Positions 49,527 through 59,590 of a stretch of DNA of 64,000 bases are shown one piece after another. The stretch is from an uncultured Prevotellaceae bacterium (GTDB lineage: Bacteria > Bacteroidota > Bacteroidia > Bacteroidales > Bacteroidaceae). Numbering within the stretch: the first letter of the stretch is position 1; each line of letters opens with the position of its first letter. The notes under the pieces were generated by a model. That model had not been told where the DNA came from and ran no database searches. It worked only from the letters and a program-made list of their open reading frames with translations. The translations under genes and the position numbers were made by a program. The stretch is from assembly GCA_902789415.1 (NCBI GenBank), contig CADAOD010000012.1, forward strand, positions 1 to 64,000. The letters are read 5' to 3'.

Positions 49527-52500
49527 ATGAACAATAAGATATTCAGATTTTTCCTGCTCACAGGGTTGATGCTCCTCTCTTTGGGAGCATTAGCCCAGAG
49601 CAAGGTTACCGGAAAGGTGACTGATAGCCATGGTGAAGAAATCATCGGTGCAACAGTTACAGAAGTCGGAACAAAAAATGCTACTATCACTGACTTCGAT
49701 GGTAACTATAGTATTACTGTAGGTCCCAATGCAACCCTACACATATCTTATATAGGTTATAAGGATATTGATGTGAAAGTCAATGGTCGTGCAGTAGTAA
49801 ATGTGACAATTATGGACGACGAGACTGCCCTTGAGGAAGTGGTAGTCGTAGGTTATGGTCAGCAGAAGAAAGAGAGTGTGATTGGTGCTATCTCACAAGT
49901 AACATCTAAGGATCTGCTTTCTACTCCTGCAGCTAACGTATCGCAGGCCATCGCAGGTAAGATTCCTGGTGTTGTAACATCTCAGGCTTCGGGAGCTCCT
50001 GGTGCTGATGATGCCAAGATTTATATCCGTGGTCGTGCTACGTTCGCAGGTGATGCCCAACCTCTGATTCTTGTAGATGGTGTGGAGCGTGCCTTCTCGC
50101 AGATTGCTCCAGATGATATTGAAACAATCTCTGTGCTGAAGGATGCTTCTGCAACTGCTGTGTATGGTGTGCGTGGTGCTAATGGTGTCATGCTGATTAC
50201 TACCAAACGTGGTAAGGAGCAGAAACCAGTAGTAAGCCTGACTGCCAACTTCCAGTATCAGAGTCCAACCCGTAAAGATACTTATTTGAATTCTTATGAG
50301 TCAGTAAGCCTGCTGAATGAGGCTTATGCTAACGACGGTCTTGGAGAGGCTTATAGTGCTTCTGATGTAGATATGTTCAAGCAGAGCGTAGCTGGTAAGT
50401 TGTCAGGTGCTAATGCATTGCTTTATCCAAATGTTGATTGGTACGATGAGGTGCTGAAGAGTTCTGCTCCTGCTCAGCGTTACAATGCCAGTGTTCGTGG
50501 TGGTACCAAGCGTATGCGCTATTATGCATCTCTCGAGTACTACAATCAGGGTTCTATCTTCAAGAACCTGAGTAGTGATAAGTATGGCAACTCATCATCA
50601 ATGGGATACAACCGTTATGGTTTCCGTGCTAATGCCGACTTCTTCCTGACAAAGGATCTTACTTTCTCTGTTAACTTCGGCACTCGTTTTGAAGAGCGTA
50701 AAGGTGGTAATGCCACAGAGGCAGAGATTTTTACAGAGATGAATCATGCTCCTGGTTGGATTTATCCAGTATCTTATCAGATTCAGAATGGTGAAACTAC
50801 AAAGACTCTTTGGGGTGGTAATGCTCAGTACCAGAATAATATTGTAGGCCGTCTGACCGATGGTGGTTATTATAAAGGTGTTAATACCATCAATGAAACC
50901 AACTTCATCTTCGACTATAAGATGGACTGGCTGACAAAGGGTCTCTCTGCCAAGGCTATGATGTCGTTTGACTATGAAAACTATCATCGTAACCGTTATA
51001 CACGTAATTTTGCCACTTATGAGCCTGAAGACCGTGCAAACTATGGCGAGGCCAACTATCAGACTATGGATGCTTATCATAAGTACAATACTGACACCAA
51101 CCTTGCAAGTGGCTACGATAAGTTCGCCCTCTATAAGCTATATATGGAGGCACAGGTGAACTACGCACGTGTATTCAATGATGTGCATGATGTGACAGCG
51201 ATGGTGCTTTACATGCAGAATGACTATCGTTACGATTCAAATCTGGCACAGCGTTATCAGGGTGTTGTAGGTCGTGTTACTTATGGATACGATGAGCGTT
51301 ACTATGCTGAGTTCAATGCTGGTTACAATGGTTCAGAGAACTTTGCCAGCGGTAAGCGTTTCGGTTTCTTTCCTGCATTCTCACTTGGTTGGCGTATCAC
51401 CAACGAGAAGTTTATGGAAGGCACTAAGAAGTGGCTGTCTAACCTGAAACTTCGTGGATCTTATGGTCAGGTGGGTAATGATGTATATATGGTAAATGGT
51501 GTACGTCAGCGCTTCCTCTATGAGCAGAAGTGGAGTCAGATTTCAAACGACTACTATTTCGGAACAACTGGTACTACAGGTATCTATGAGCAGCAGTATC
51601 CTAATGCTGACGTGACATGGGAGCGTGCTCATAAGTACAATGTAGGTCTTGAGTTCAATATTCTAAATAGTTTGATTACTGGTAATATCGATTATTTCTA
51701 TGAGAGACGTAATGATATTCTTACAGAGTATCTCACCCGTCCACAGTGGGTAGGTGTAACCATGGCCGCTGCCAATCTGGGTGAGACCAAGAACTCGGGT
51801 GTTGAGATAGAGCTTCATCACAACAATACGATTGGTAAGGATTTCCAGTATAGTGTAGGTTTCACGTTCTCACATGCCAGCAACGAGATTATCTCAATGG
51901 ATGAGCCTTCTGGTAAGACGGACTATCGCAAGCGTGAAGGTCATCCTATCGGACAGTATTTTGGTCTTGTAGCTGATGGTTTTGTAACCAGTGCCGACTT
52001 TGATGCTAATGGCAATTATACAGGTGCTAAGTCAACCTTTGCTATGAAAGAGTTGCAGCCTGGCGACCTGAAGTATCGCGATATGAATGGTGACGGATTT
52101 ATTGATGATCGTGATGAAACCTTCATCGGTTATAGCGATGTGCCAGAAAACACTTATGCTCTTACTCTCAGTGCCAACTACAAAGGATGGGGATTGAGCG
52201 TGATGTTCCAGGGTGTTGATCATGTAAGCCGTTACTATGATGCGGAGGCTATGTTTGCTTTCGTCAATGGTGGAAAGGTTAAGCAGCATCATTTGGATCG
52301 TTGGAATCCTGCAGTAAGTGAAAGTCAGAATCTGGCTAATGCCAAGTATCCTCTGTTGCACTATGCTTCTTACGGAGACCACAACCAGCGTGCGAACTCT
52401 TTCTTCTTACAGAACGGTTCTTTCGTCCGTCTGAAGAATGTGGAATTGAGCTACACGCTGCCACAGAACTGGATTAAGCACGTAGGTATGAGTCAGTGCC

Positions 52501-52631
52501 GTCTCTATGTCAATGCGAACAACCTGATTACATGGGATCATCTTGACAAACTGACAGACCCTGAGAGCAATGGTTCAAACCTTTATCCTATCTGTAAGAC
52601 GATCAACTTCGGTCTGAACGTAACATTCTAA
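49527..52631 (+). CDS. SusC-like TonB-dependent transporter 1
   Basis: The 1034-residue outer-membrane barrel imports oligosaccharides with its SusD lid. Order: signal peptide (MNNKIFRFFLLTGLMLLSLGALA), carboxypeptidase-D-like domain (VTGKVTDSHGEEIIGATV, about 27-110), TonB box VVVVGYGQQKK, plug domain with IYIRGRATFAGDAQPLILVDG and TATAVYGVRGANGVMLITTKRG, then a C-terminal barrel of about 800 residues ending LNVTF. It starts 19 bp after the lipoprotein gene and 31 bp before its SusD partner. It is a standard-length SusC with a canonical TonB box, in contrast to the second one. Confidence 0.95.
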   Translation: MNNKIFRFFLLTGLMLLSLGALAQSKVTGKVTDSHGEEIIGATVTEVGTKNATITDFDGNYSITVGPNATLHISYIGYKDIDVKVNGRAVVNVTIMDDETALEEVVVVGYGQQKKESVIGAISQVTSKDLLSTPAANVSQAIAGKIPGVVTSQASGAPGADDAKIYIRGRATFAGDAQPLILVDGVERAFSQIAPDDIETISVLKDASATAVYGVRGANGVMLITTKRGKEQKPVVSLTANFQYQSPTRKDTYLNSYESVSLLNEAYANDGLGEAYSASDVDMFKQSVAGKLSGANALLYPNVDWYDEVLKSSAPAQRYNASVRGGTKRMRYYASLEYYNQGSIFKNLSSDKYGNSSSMGYNRYGFRANADFFLTKDLTFSVNFGTRFEERKGGNATEAEIFTEMNHAPGWIYPVSYQIQNGETTKTLWGGNAQYQNNIVGRLTDGGYYKGVNTINETNFIFDYKMDWLTKGLSAKAMMSFDYENYHRNRYTRNFATYEPEDRANYGEANYQTMDAYHKYNTDTNLASGYDKFALYKLYMEAQVNYARVFNDVHDVTAMVLYMQNDYRYDSNLAQRYQGVVGRVTYGYDERYYAEFNAGYNGSENFASGKRFGFFPAFSLGWRITNEKFMEGTKKWLSNLKLRGSYGQVGNDVYMVNGVRQRFLYEQKWSQISNDYYFGTTGTTGIYEQQYPNADVTWERAHKYNVGLEFNILNSLITGNIDYFYERRNDILTEYLTRPQWVGVTMAAANLGETKNSGVEIELHHNNTIGKDFQYSVGFTFSHASNEIISMDEPSGKTDYRKREGHPIGQYFGLVADGFVTSADFDANGNYTGAKSTFAMKELQPGDLKYRDMNGDGFIDDRDETFIGYSDVPENTYALTLSANYKGWGLSVMFQGVDHVSRYYDAEAMFAFVNGGKVKQHHLDRWNPAVSESQNLANAKYPLLHYASYGDHNQRANSFFLQNGSFVRLKNVELSYTLPQNWIKHVGMSQCRLYVNANNLITWDHLDKLTDPESNGSNLYPICKTINFGLNVTF

Positions 52632-52662
52632 AGAGTACACATTATATATAATATTAGAAACA

Positions 52663-54411
52663 ATGAAGAAATCTATCATATTCGCATCATTGGCACTGGT
52701 TTCCGCTATGGGACTCTCTTCATGCAGTGACTTCCTCGACAAGGAGCCGAGTAACGAGCTGACTAAGGAGAAAACATTCAGCGGATGGAAAAATGCACAG
52801 CAGTTCCACTGGGATACATATAATTTCCTGCTTCACGGTGCCCTGCGTATCAACAACTCGTGGCTTGATGCTGCTACTGACTTGGCTGAGTGCGCAATTC
52901 CTACTGGTGGTACTCGTACCACGTTTAATATCGGTAACTATTATGGAGGTGGCGGTGCTGCCGAATTCACTTCTGTATGGGAGAGTCGCTATCGTGGCAT
53001 CCGTAAGTGCAACATGACACTTGCCGAAGTTGATAATGTGGCTAAGCCAACCGATGAGACTGATGAGCTTTTTGCAAGTGAGAAGGCTCAGGTTAAGGGC
53101 GAGGCTCGTTTCTTCCGTGCCTATTTTCATTGGGAGCTCTTCCTGCGCTACGGTCCTGTGCCCATCATCACCGAGGTACTTGATCCTAATGGTGACCTGC
53201 TGAAGAACTATACCTCACGTCCTTCAACCAGCGAGTATATCAAGTTTATACTTGATGAGTTGGATGCTTGTGGCGAGGGTATGTTGACTTATGCTGAGTC
53301 AACAGAGTCCTCTCGTGCAGGACGCCTGAATCCTGCTGTACCTGCAGCTCTTAAGACTCGTATTCTGCTTTATATGGCCAGTCCTCGTTATGCTTCTGAG
53401 AGTGGTGTGACATGGCAGCAGGCTGCGGATGCTGCTAAGGCATTCATTGATGAATTTGGCGGCAACTATAGTCTCTATTCAAAGGCTGGTAATACTAATG
53501 AGCAAAATTACTATTATGCTCTAATCCGTACCCCATACACAGGAGAGAATACCGAGACAATTTTCTATCGGAATGATGCTGTAATTAATTGGGGTGGTAT
53601 TCAGAATGATACTCCTATTGGTGAAGGTGGCAATGGTGGTAACTGTCCTTCCCAGAACCTGGTGGATATGTATGACATGGCTGATGGTTCTGCTCCATTC
53701 GCCGCTTACGATGTAACAGGGGCACCTGTTTATAATGGTCTTACCCCCAGCATCAATGCTGCCAGTGGCTATGCTGATGCTACCATGTGGGAAAACCGTG
53801 ATCCTCGTTTGGCTGCTACCATCCTGTATCAAGGTTCAATATGGAACAATCGTAGCATTGATGTGATTGCCGGTCATCCTGACAATATGACTGGTAATGC
53901 CAACGCCACTCCTACAGGCTATTATATGCGTAAGTATATACCTGAGACGATCCTCGCTTCTAACCATGGTGGTACTGCCCATCGTCTGTGGACAATTATC
54001 CGCTATGCAGAAATCCTTCTGAACTATGCTGAGGCTCTTAACGAGGTGGATTATAATGCCAATAAGGCAGAGATCTGCAGTTTGCTCGATCAGGTTCGTC
54101 ATCGCGCAGGTATTACAGGTAATGTAGCCGATCGTGCAGATCTGAATTCTCAGTCTGCCATGCGCAACTTTATCCACAAGGAGCGTACAGTAGAGTTCGC
54201 CTTTGAGGAGCATCGTCCTTGGGATGTACGTCGTTGGAACTGTGCTAAGGAGGCACTTGCACGTCCTATCTATGGTATTACGGTAGCTACCGATGGTTCT
54301 ATCACTCGTAAAGTGGCTCAGAATCGTGTGTTCGAGGATAAAATGTATCTCTACCCAATTCCTGAAGGCGAAGTATGGAAGGCAAACATTACGAACAATA
54401 GTGGTTGGTAA
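52663..54411 (+). CDS. SusD/RagB-family starch-binding-like lipoprotein 1
   Basis: The 582-residue surface lipoprotein has lipobox SSC (MKKSIIFASLALVSAMGLSSC, then SDFLDKEP, the hallmark start of SusD proteins). The middle contains KAQVKGEARFFRAYFHWEL and RAGRLNPAVPAALKTRILLYMASP, and the end RTVEFAFEEHRPWDVRRWN, all typical of the TPR-like SusD fold. It closes the first SusC barrel and binds the incoming glycan. It lies between SusC 1 and SusC 2, followed by the latter after 20 bp. Confidence 0.95.
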   Translation: MKKSIIFASLALVSAMGLSSCSDFLDKEPSNELTKEKTFSGWKNAQQFHWDTYNFLLHGALRINNSWLDAATDLAECAIPTGGTRTTFNIGNYYGGGGAAEFTSVWESRYRGIRKCNMTLAEVDNVAKPTDETDELFASEKAQVKGEARFFRAYFHWELFLRYGPVPIITEVLDPNGDLLKNYTSRPSTSEYIKFILDELDACGEGMLTYAESTESSRAGRLNPAVPAALKTRILLYMASPRYASESGVTWQQAADAAKAFIDEFGGNYSLYSKAGNTNEQNYYYALIRTPYTGENTETIFYRNDAVINWGGIQNDTPIGEGGNGGNCPSQNLVDMYDMADGSAPFAAYDVTGAPVYNGLTPSINAASGYADATMWENRDPRLAATILYQGSIWNNRSIDVIAGHPDNMTGNANATPTGYYMRKYIPETILASNHGGTAHRLWTIIRYAEILLNYAEALNEVDYNANKAEICSLLDQVRHRAGITGNVADRADLNSQSAMRNFIHKERTVEFAFEEHRPWDVRRWNCAKEALARPIYGITVATDGSITRKVAQNRVFEDKMYLYPIPEGEVWKANITNNSGW

Positions 54412-54431
54412 ACTCTAACAATGTAACGATT

Positions 54432-57400
54432 ATGAATAAAAGATTCTATAAGATATCAAGATGTCTGCTTGCTGTAGCTATGTTGGGAGTTTCTCTGACA
54501 GCAGCTGCACAGAATACGCGCGAGGTGAAAGGTCGTGTGGTGAATGCAGACGGTGAACCTGTTATCGGTGCCGTAGTAAATGTGGCTGAGGATAACAAAA
54601 TTGTGCTGACAGATGAGAATGGTAACTTTACACTGAAAGGTGCTCGAACCGATGATGATATCTGTGCTGCAGCACTGGGTTATGAGAATGCCGTAGTAAA
54701 GTTCGATCCAAATGCATCGACTTTTGTCATTACTCTCACTGCAGAACTTACTCCGCAGGAGAAGATGATGCCTATCGCATTCAGTTCGAAGAAGGAGAAG
54801 TATATGACTGAGAGCCGTTCGGTAGTGAAGGGTACAGAACTGCAACGCTATCCAGTAACAGTGCTTCAGAATGCATTCAACTCTACTCTGGCGGGTGTTG
54901 AGACTTATGAATGGTCATCAGAGCCAGGATGGACTGAGACTCAGATGTATATTCGTGGTATTCGTACCATGAACCGTAATGCACGTAATCCGTTGATTAT
55001 CGTGGATAATGTAGAGCGTGACCTTTCTTTCCTTGATGCATTCCCTATTGAGAATATCACAGTGTTGAAGGATGCTGCTGCAACAGCTATCTATGGTATG
55101 CGTGGTGCTAACGGTGCTATCCTTGTAACAACAAAGCGTGGTGATAAGGGTAAGACCAAGATTGACTTTACACAGGAGGTTGGTTTCCAGACGCTTACTG
55201 ATAAGATGGAGAACCAGAACTCATACAACATGGCTCTCACTCAGAATCGCGTGAAATACCTTAGCGGACAGGATCCCCTTTGGAGCGATGAGCAGATTGC
55301 TGAGTATAAGTTTGTTTCTGAGGGTGGCAGATATGCCGATGACGATATCCGTCGCTACAAGTATTTCAACACCAACTGGTTTGATCAGCTGTATCGCGAA
55401 GCTGCCCCCGTTTATAAGACGAACCTGCAGCTGTCTGGTGGTAATGATATAGCCCGCTATTATGTAAGTTTCTCTTATCTCCGTCAGGAGGGTATGTGGA
55501 ACAAGACTGCTACAAGCTGGAATGACCACTTCTCTACCGACCATACGCTGAATCGCTGGAACTTACGTTCTAACATCGATATCAATGTCAATAAGTATGT
55601 GACGGTAGGTCTCGACCTTGGCGGACGTATCGACAATATATCACAGTCATTGACTTCTGTGTTCGATCTGACTACATTCGGTGCTGTAGAGGCTACACCA
55701 ATGGCTCCGGTATTTAATCCTGATGGTTCGGTTTATTCTACAGGTGCCTACTCAGGTTCTGCACGTAACCCAATCAATCAGATGGCTTCTGGAGGACGTA
55801 ATAAGAACCGTCGCCGTAATCTCTATTCTACCTTGAATGTGACGGGCGATCTTGGTGCCATCACTCCTGGACTGAAGACGAATCTGACGCTGTCGTTCGA
55901 TGCATTCGACGTGTTTATGTCTCAGCAGACATGTACTTATGATGCATTCACCTATGACTACAACAATCCTGATGTTCAGCGAGTTGAGGACTTTAAGTAC
56001 ACACGTACAAATACCTATGCTGAGTTGAGTAACCCAACGGCTTCAGAGCGTGCCAACAGTTATAATATCAACTTCAACTGGGGATTCTCTTACGATCGTG
56101 ACTTTGGTAAGCATCATGTAGATGCTCGTGCGTTCGTTCGTACATATCAGAACCGCGTCAACACCCTGGATTCGGAGAATCATACTCCTGCAAGCCTGTC
56201 TTCTCGTCGTAACCTGTCATGGAACGGATATGCCAACTATGTATATGACAATCGTTATATCCTTAATGCAAGTATTTCTCGTATGGGTAACGATAACTAT
56301 GCACCAGAGGATCGTTGGGATACATTCTGGGGTGTAGGTGCTGGATGGATACTTAGCAATGAGAAATTCCTGAAGGCTAAGTGGCTCGACTTTGCCAAGA
56401 TTCGTGCCAGCTATGGTAGAACAGGTCAGAGCGAAACAACAACTGCCGACACAGGTCGTTATCCTTACCAGTCAACTTATGGAACTGCCAATGGCTATGC
56501 ATTCGGTATCAATGCTACCAATGTAAATGGTATGGCTGAAACTCTGGCTGGTAATACTAACAACAAATGGGAAATCTCTAAGATGGTGAATGTTGGTGCA
56601 GACTGGCGTTTGTGGCGTGGAAAACTTTATGGTTCAATTGACTACTTCAAAGAGTGGCGTTCACAGATTTTGATCGATCGTAACACTATTCCTACAGGTA
56701 TCGGTATCGCGGTAGCTCAGGATTCTTACGGTAAGGTTGAGAGTTGGGGTATCGAGGCTGTTTTGGGGCATGAGAATCGTATTGGTGACTTCAAGTATAA
56801 CGTTGAGGCCATGATTAGCTGGAATACAAACCGCATCACCGAGATGGACGAGCTTGAACCCAATGTAGAGTGGCAGCGTAAGACCGGCAAGCGTATCTTC
56901 GAGCAAACCTCTGTACAGGCATTGTATGAGAGTGTGTTCAATGGTACTGTCGGTGGATGGAACCAGTATCAGTTTGTACAGTGGGCCAGCGATCCTGCTC
57001 TGATTGCCACCTCGCAAGAGGATGCTATAGCTCACCCGGAGAAATATCCTTATAACACGGCGTCTGCTGGTAACCAGCCTCTTGGAACTGCTGTGTTCAA
57101 GGACTTGAACGGCGACCGTCAGATTGACTCTAATGATATGATTCCTGTAGGTTATACCATTATGCCGGAAATCACACCAAGCGTATCTTTGAGTGCTGAG
57201 TATAAGGGATTTGACCTGAAGGTTGTGATGACTGCCTATCTGAATCGTAATGTATTCATTTCACCAGCAGCTTCATTCTCTGGTTGGTCAAATATGTCAA
57301 CTCATGAGGGTGTAAACTTCTGGGGATACTATACCGACGATCCTAACGACTCACGTAATGTGAATGCAAAGTATCCTCGTCCTGTATGGGGCGGATATAA

Positions 57401-57680
57401 TGCTATCGACTCTGACCGCGGAACAGGTACCTATCAGAATGATATATGGATTGTAAATGGTAACTATCTGTCTCTTCGTAATATTGAGTTTGGCTACAAC
57501 CTGCCACTTAAGTTAATTTCTAAGGCTCGTATGACTAAGTGCCGTATCTACGTATCAGGTTATAACCTGAAGAACTGGAGTCATCTGCCAAAGGGAATGG
57601 ACCCAGAGAAGCCTATGAGCTACTGCTGGTGGTACCCGAAGACTCGTATTTTCAACGTAGGTGTAAACATTGGATTCTAA
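54432..57680 (+). CDS. SusC-like TonB-dependent transporter 2 (no clear TonB box)
   Basis: The 1082-residue outer-membrane barrel has a signal peptide ending TAAAQ, a carboxypeptidase-D-like domain (VKGRVVNADGEPVIGAVV), plug (IRGIRTMNRNARNPLIIVDN, TAIYGMRGANGAILVTTKRG) and barrel. Between the first domain and the plug, where SusC 1 has VVVVGYGQQKK, this protein has MPIAFSSKKEKYMTESRSVV, so no canonical TonB box is seen. ATG 54432 is chosen as the start because the signal peptide begins there; 54405 would add nine residues inside the SusD stop region. It pairs with the SusD gene 13 bp downstream. Confidence 0.93.
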   Translation: MNKRFYKISRCLLAVAMLGVSLTAAAQNTREVKGRVVNADGEPVIGAVVNVAEDNKIVLTDENGNFTLKGARTDDDICAAALGYENAVVKFDPNASTFVITLTAELTPQEKMMPIAFSSKKEKYMTESRSVVKGTELQRYPVTVLQNAFNSTLAGVETYEWSSEPGWTETQMYIRGIRTMNRNARNPLIIVDNVERDLSFLDAFPIENITVLKDAAATAIYGMRGANGAILVTTKRGDKGKTKIDFTQEVGFQTLTDKMENQNSYNMALTQNRVKYLSGQDPLWSDEQIAEYKFVSEGGRYADDDIRRYKYFNTNWFDQLYREAAPVYKTNLQLSGGNDIARYYVSFSYLRQEGMWNKTATSWNDHFSTDHTLNRWNLRSNIDINVNKYVTVGLDLGGRIDNISQSLTSVFDLTTFGAVEATPMAPVFNPDGSVYSTGAYSGSARNPINQMASGGRNKNRRRNLYSTLNVTGDLGAITPGLKTNLTLSFDAFDVFMSQQTCTYDAFTYDYNNPDVQRVEDFKYTRTNTYAELSNPTASERANSYNINFNWGFSYDRDFGKHHVDARAFVRTYQNRVNTLDSENHTPASLSSRRNLSWNGYANYVYDNRYILNASISRMGNDNYAPEDRWDTFWGVGAGWILSNEKFLKAKWLDFAKIRASYGRTGQSETTTADTGRYPYQSTYGTANGYAFGINATNVNGMAETLAGNTNNKWEISKMVNVGADWRLWRGKLYGSIDYFKEWRSQILIDRNTIPTGIGIAVAQDSYGKVESWGIEAVLGHENRIGDFKYNVEAMISWNTNRITEMDELEPNVEWQRKTGKRIFEQTSVQALYESVFNGTVGGWNQYQFVQWASDPALIATSQEDAIAHPEKYPYNTASAGNQPLGTAVFKDLNGDRQIDSNDMIPVGYTIMPEITPSVSLSAEYKGFDLKVVMTAYLNRNVFISPAASFSGWSNMSTHEGVNFWGYYTDDPNDSRNVNAKYPRPVWGGYNAIDSDRGTGTYQNDIWIVNGNYLSLRNIEFGYNLPLKLISKARMTKCRIYVSGYNLKNWSHLPKGMDPEKPMSYCWWYPKTRIFNVGVNIGF

Positions 57681-57693
57681 AAACGATAGAAAT

Positions 57694-59514
57694 ATGAAAA
57701 AGAATATAATTATTTCCGCAATAGTGTTTGCCTTGGCAGGAGCCACAACCTCTTGCTCAGACTTCCTTGACAAGGAGGTTGACCTTACGCAGCAGGCTGA
57801 TAACGTGTTTAGCGACTACGATAACACACGTGGATTCCTGGCAAACATCTATACTTATCTGCCAGATGCTTTTCATGGCTATACCGATGGACAGTATCTG
57901 AATGCTTCGAAGGATGCTATGACCGATAATGCCGTTTCTTATTGGGATGTGCACTACTATCATCAGGTTCATAATGATGCCTTTGATGCTACTAATCATC
58001 AGTTCGCTAACTATTACTATGAGTTGGATACAAAAGGTATTCGTGCTTGCAATCAGTTCTTACAGAATGCCCGTGTTGACGTTATCGGTAATGCCATAAA
58101 GTCTGGTGACGATAATAAACTTGGAGATCGTTGGTTGGCTGAGGCACGTGCCATCCGTGCCATCCTTACTTTCGATATGGCATGCTGGTTTGGTCCTGCA
58201 CCTATCTTTGTAACTGAAGATGGTGGCCCCTACATTATGAATACGAGCGACCCAATGCCTCCCCGCAGTTCTTTTGCCGAGGTAGTGGATTGGGTAGTTT
58301 CTGAGTGTGATGCCATCAAGGATGCCCTGCCATTCCGTTATGCTAATGAGGATGAGAACTGGGGACGTGTGAATGGTGCTGCTGTGCTGGCTCTTAAGAG
58401 TCGTGCGCTGCTTTATAAAGCATCTCCACTTAACAATCCTAATGGCAATAAGGATTGGTGGCAGGCTGCCGCCGCTGCTGCTGACGAGTTCGTAACTAAG
58501 AACAATGCCCTTGGATCACGTGCCTATAAGCTTTACAGCACAGGTCATCCCGAGAGTGACTATTACGATTGTTTCGTGTCGGAACCAACTCTGAATAATG
58601 AGTTTATCTTCTCTCGTTCTGTATGGATTACTGATGCTATTGAGTGGTCTTGCTCTCCATGTGGTTTTGCTGGTACAAACCAGGCCTATGGCCGTACGAA
58701 TCCGACCCAGAATCTTGTAGATGCTTATGAGACAATCAATGGTCTGCCTATAGATGAGGATCCCACATACGATGAGCAGAATCCTTACGCCAATCGCGAT
58801 CCACGACTGGATCAGACCATCTTGCATCATGGTTCTATCTGGGGTGACAAGACAAATGGTGAGGAGCGTGCCATTGATGTCTGCCAGACGGGTATCGACT
58901 ACGCAGAGCTTCACGGAGGTACTGTAACAGGCTACTATCCCAAGAAGTTTGTCAACAAGATGTCTTTCAAGAGTCCATCGTCTTATCGTCATGCATGTCC
59001 TATCTTCCGTTATGGTGAGATTCTGCTGAATGGTGCTGAGGCTTATGCTGGTGCAGGTAATGCTCAGAAAGCTATGGAGTATGTCAATCAGGTACGTGCC
59101 CGTGTCGGGATGCCCGCATACTCTGGTCTTTCTGGTGACAAACTGATGGAGCGTATTCAGAATGAGCGTCGTATTGAGTTGGTATTCGAGGATCATCGCT
59201 ACTTTGATGAGCGCCGTTGGAAGCTGTTCGAAGGCAAGACAGCATCATCTGAGACTAATCTGCCGATGTATAAGCAGGTTTACAATCTGTATGGCGTTAC
59301 TCCCGATAGCTCTCCAAATGAGGATGGAACATTCAATGGTTCTTATAGCTATAATAAGAGTCTGAAGGATCCTGTTCGTGCTTTCCGTAGTCCTAAGAAC
59401 TATTATTTCCCGATTCCTGATGATGAGGTGAAGGCTATTTCTGGTTGGAGCCAGAATTCGGGTTGGGAACTTTCTTCCAAGAAAGAAGATACGACAGCAG
59501 AAACTACAGAATAA
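57694..59514 (+). CDS. SusD/RagB-family lipoprotein 2
   Basis: The 606-residue lipoprotein starts MKKNIIISAIVFALAGATTSC with the lipobox TTSC followed by SDFLDKEV. SusD marks are RWLAEARAIRAILTFDMACWFGPAP, GRVNGAAVLALKSRALLYKASP and IQNERRIELVFEDHRYFDERRW. It pairs with SusC 2. ATG 57694 is preferred; the longer frame start at 57670 overlaps the SusC stop and adds a charged stretch before the signal peptide. The C-terminal tail (KKEDTTAETTE) is Glu/Thr-rich. A terminator follows 10 bp after the stop. Confidence 0.94.
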   Translation: MKKNIIISAIVFALAGATTSCSDFLDKEVDLTQQADNVFSDYDNTRGFLANIYTYLPDAFHGYTDGQYLNASKDAMTDNAVSYWDVHYYHQVHNDAFDATNHQFANYYYELDTKGIRACNQFLQNARVDVIGNAIKSGDDNKLGDRWLAEARAIRAILTFDMACWFGPAPIFVTEDGGPYIMNTSDPMPPRSSFAEVVDWVVSECDAIKDALPFRYANEDENWGRVNGAAVLALKSRALLYKASPLNNPNGNKDWWQAAAAAADEFVTKNNALGSRAYKLYSTGHPESDYYDCFVSEPTLNNEFIFSRSVWITDAIEWSCSPCGFAGTNQAYGRTNPTQNLVDAYETINGLPIDEDPTYDEQNPYANRDPRLDQTILHHGSIWGDKTNGEERAIDVCQTGIDYAELHGGTVTGYYPKKFVNKMSFKSPSSYRHACPIFRYGEILLNGAEAYAGAGNAQKAMEYVNQVRARVGMPAYSGLSGDKLMERIQNERRIELVFEDHRYFDERRWKLFEGKTASSETNLPMYKQVYNLYGVTPDSSPNEDGTFNGSYSYNKSLKDPVRAFRSPKNYYFPIPDDEVKAISGWSQNSGWELSSKKEDTTAETTE

Positions 59515-59524
59515 TAATCACTAA

Positions 59525-59570
59525 AAATGGGGCGGACCATTCAAGTGCCGCCCCATTTATTCTTTTTTTT
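59525..59570 (+). terminator. Terminator between SusD 2 and the GH43 genes
   Basis: AAATGGGGCGG (59525-59535) and CCGCCCCATTT (59548-59558) pair perfectly over 11 bp, followed by TATTC and a run of eight T at 59563-59570. No TAnnTTTG box lies between it and the GH43 start at 59591, so downstream enzymes depend on read-through or an unrecognised promoter. Confidence 0.85.
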
Positions 59571-59590
59571 ACTTAAATAAATATTGTGTG

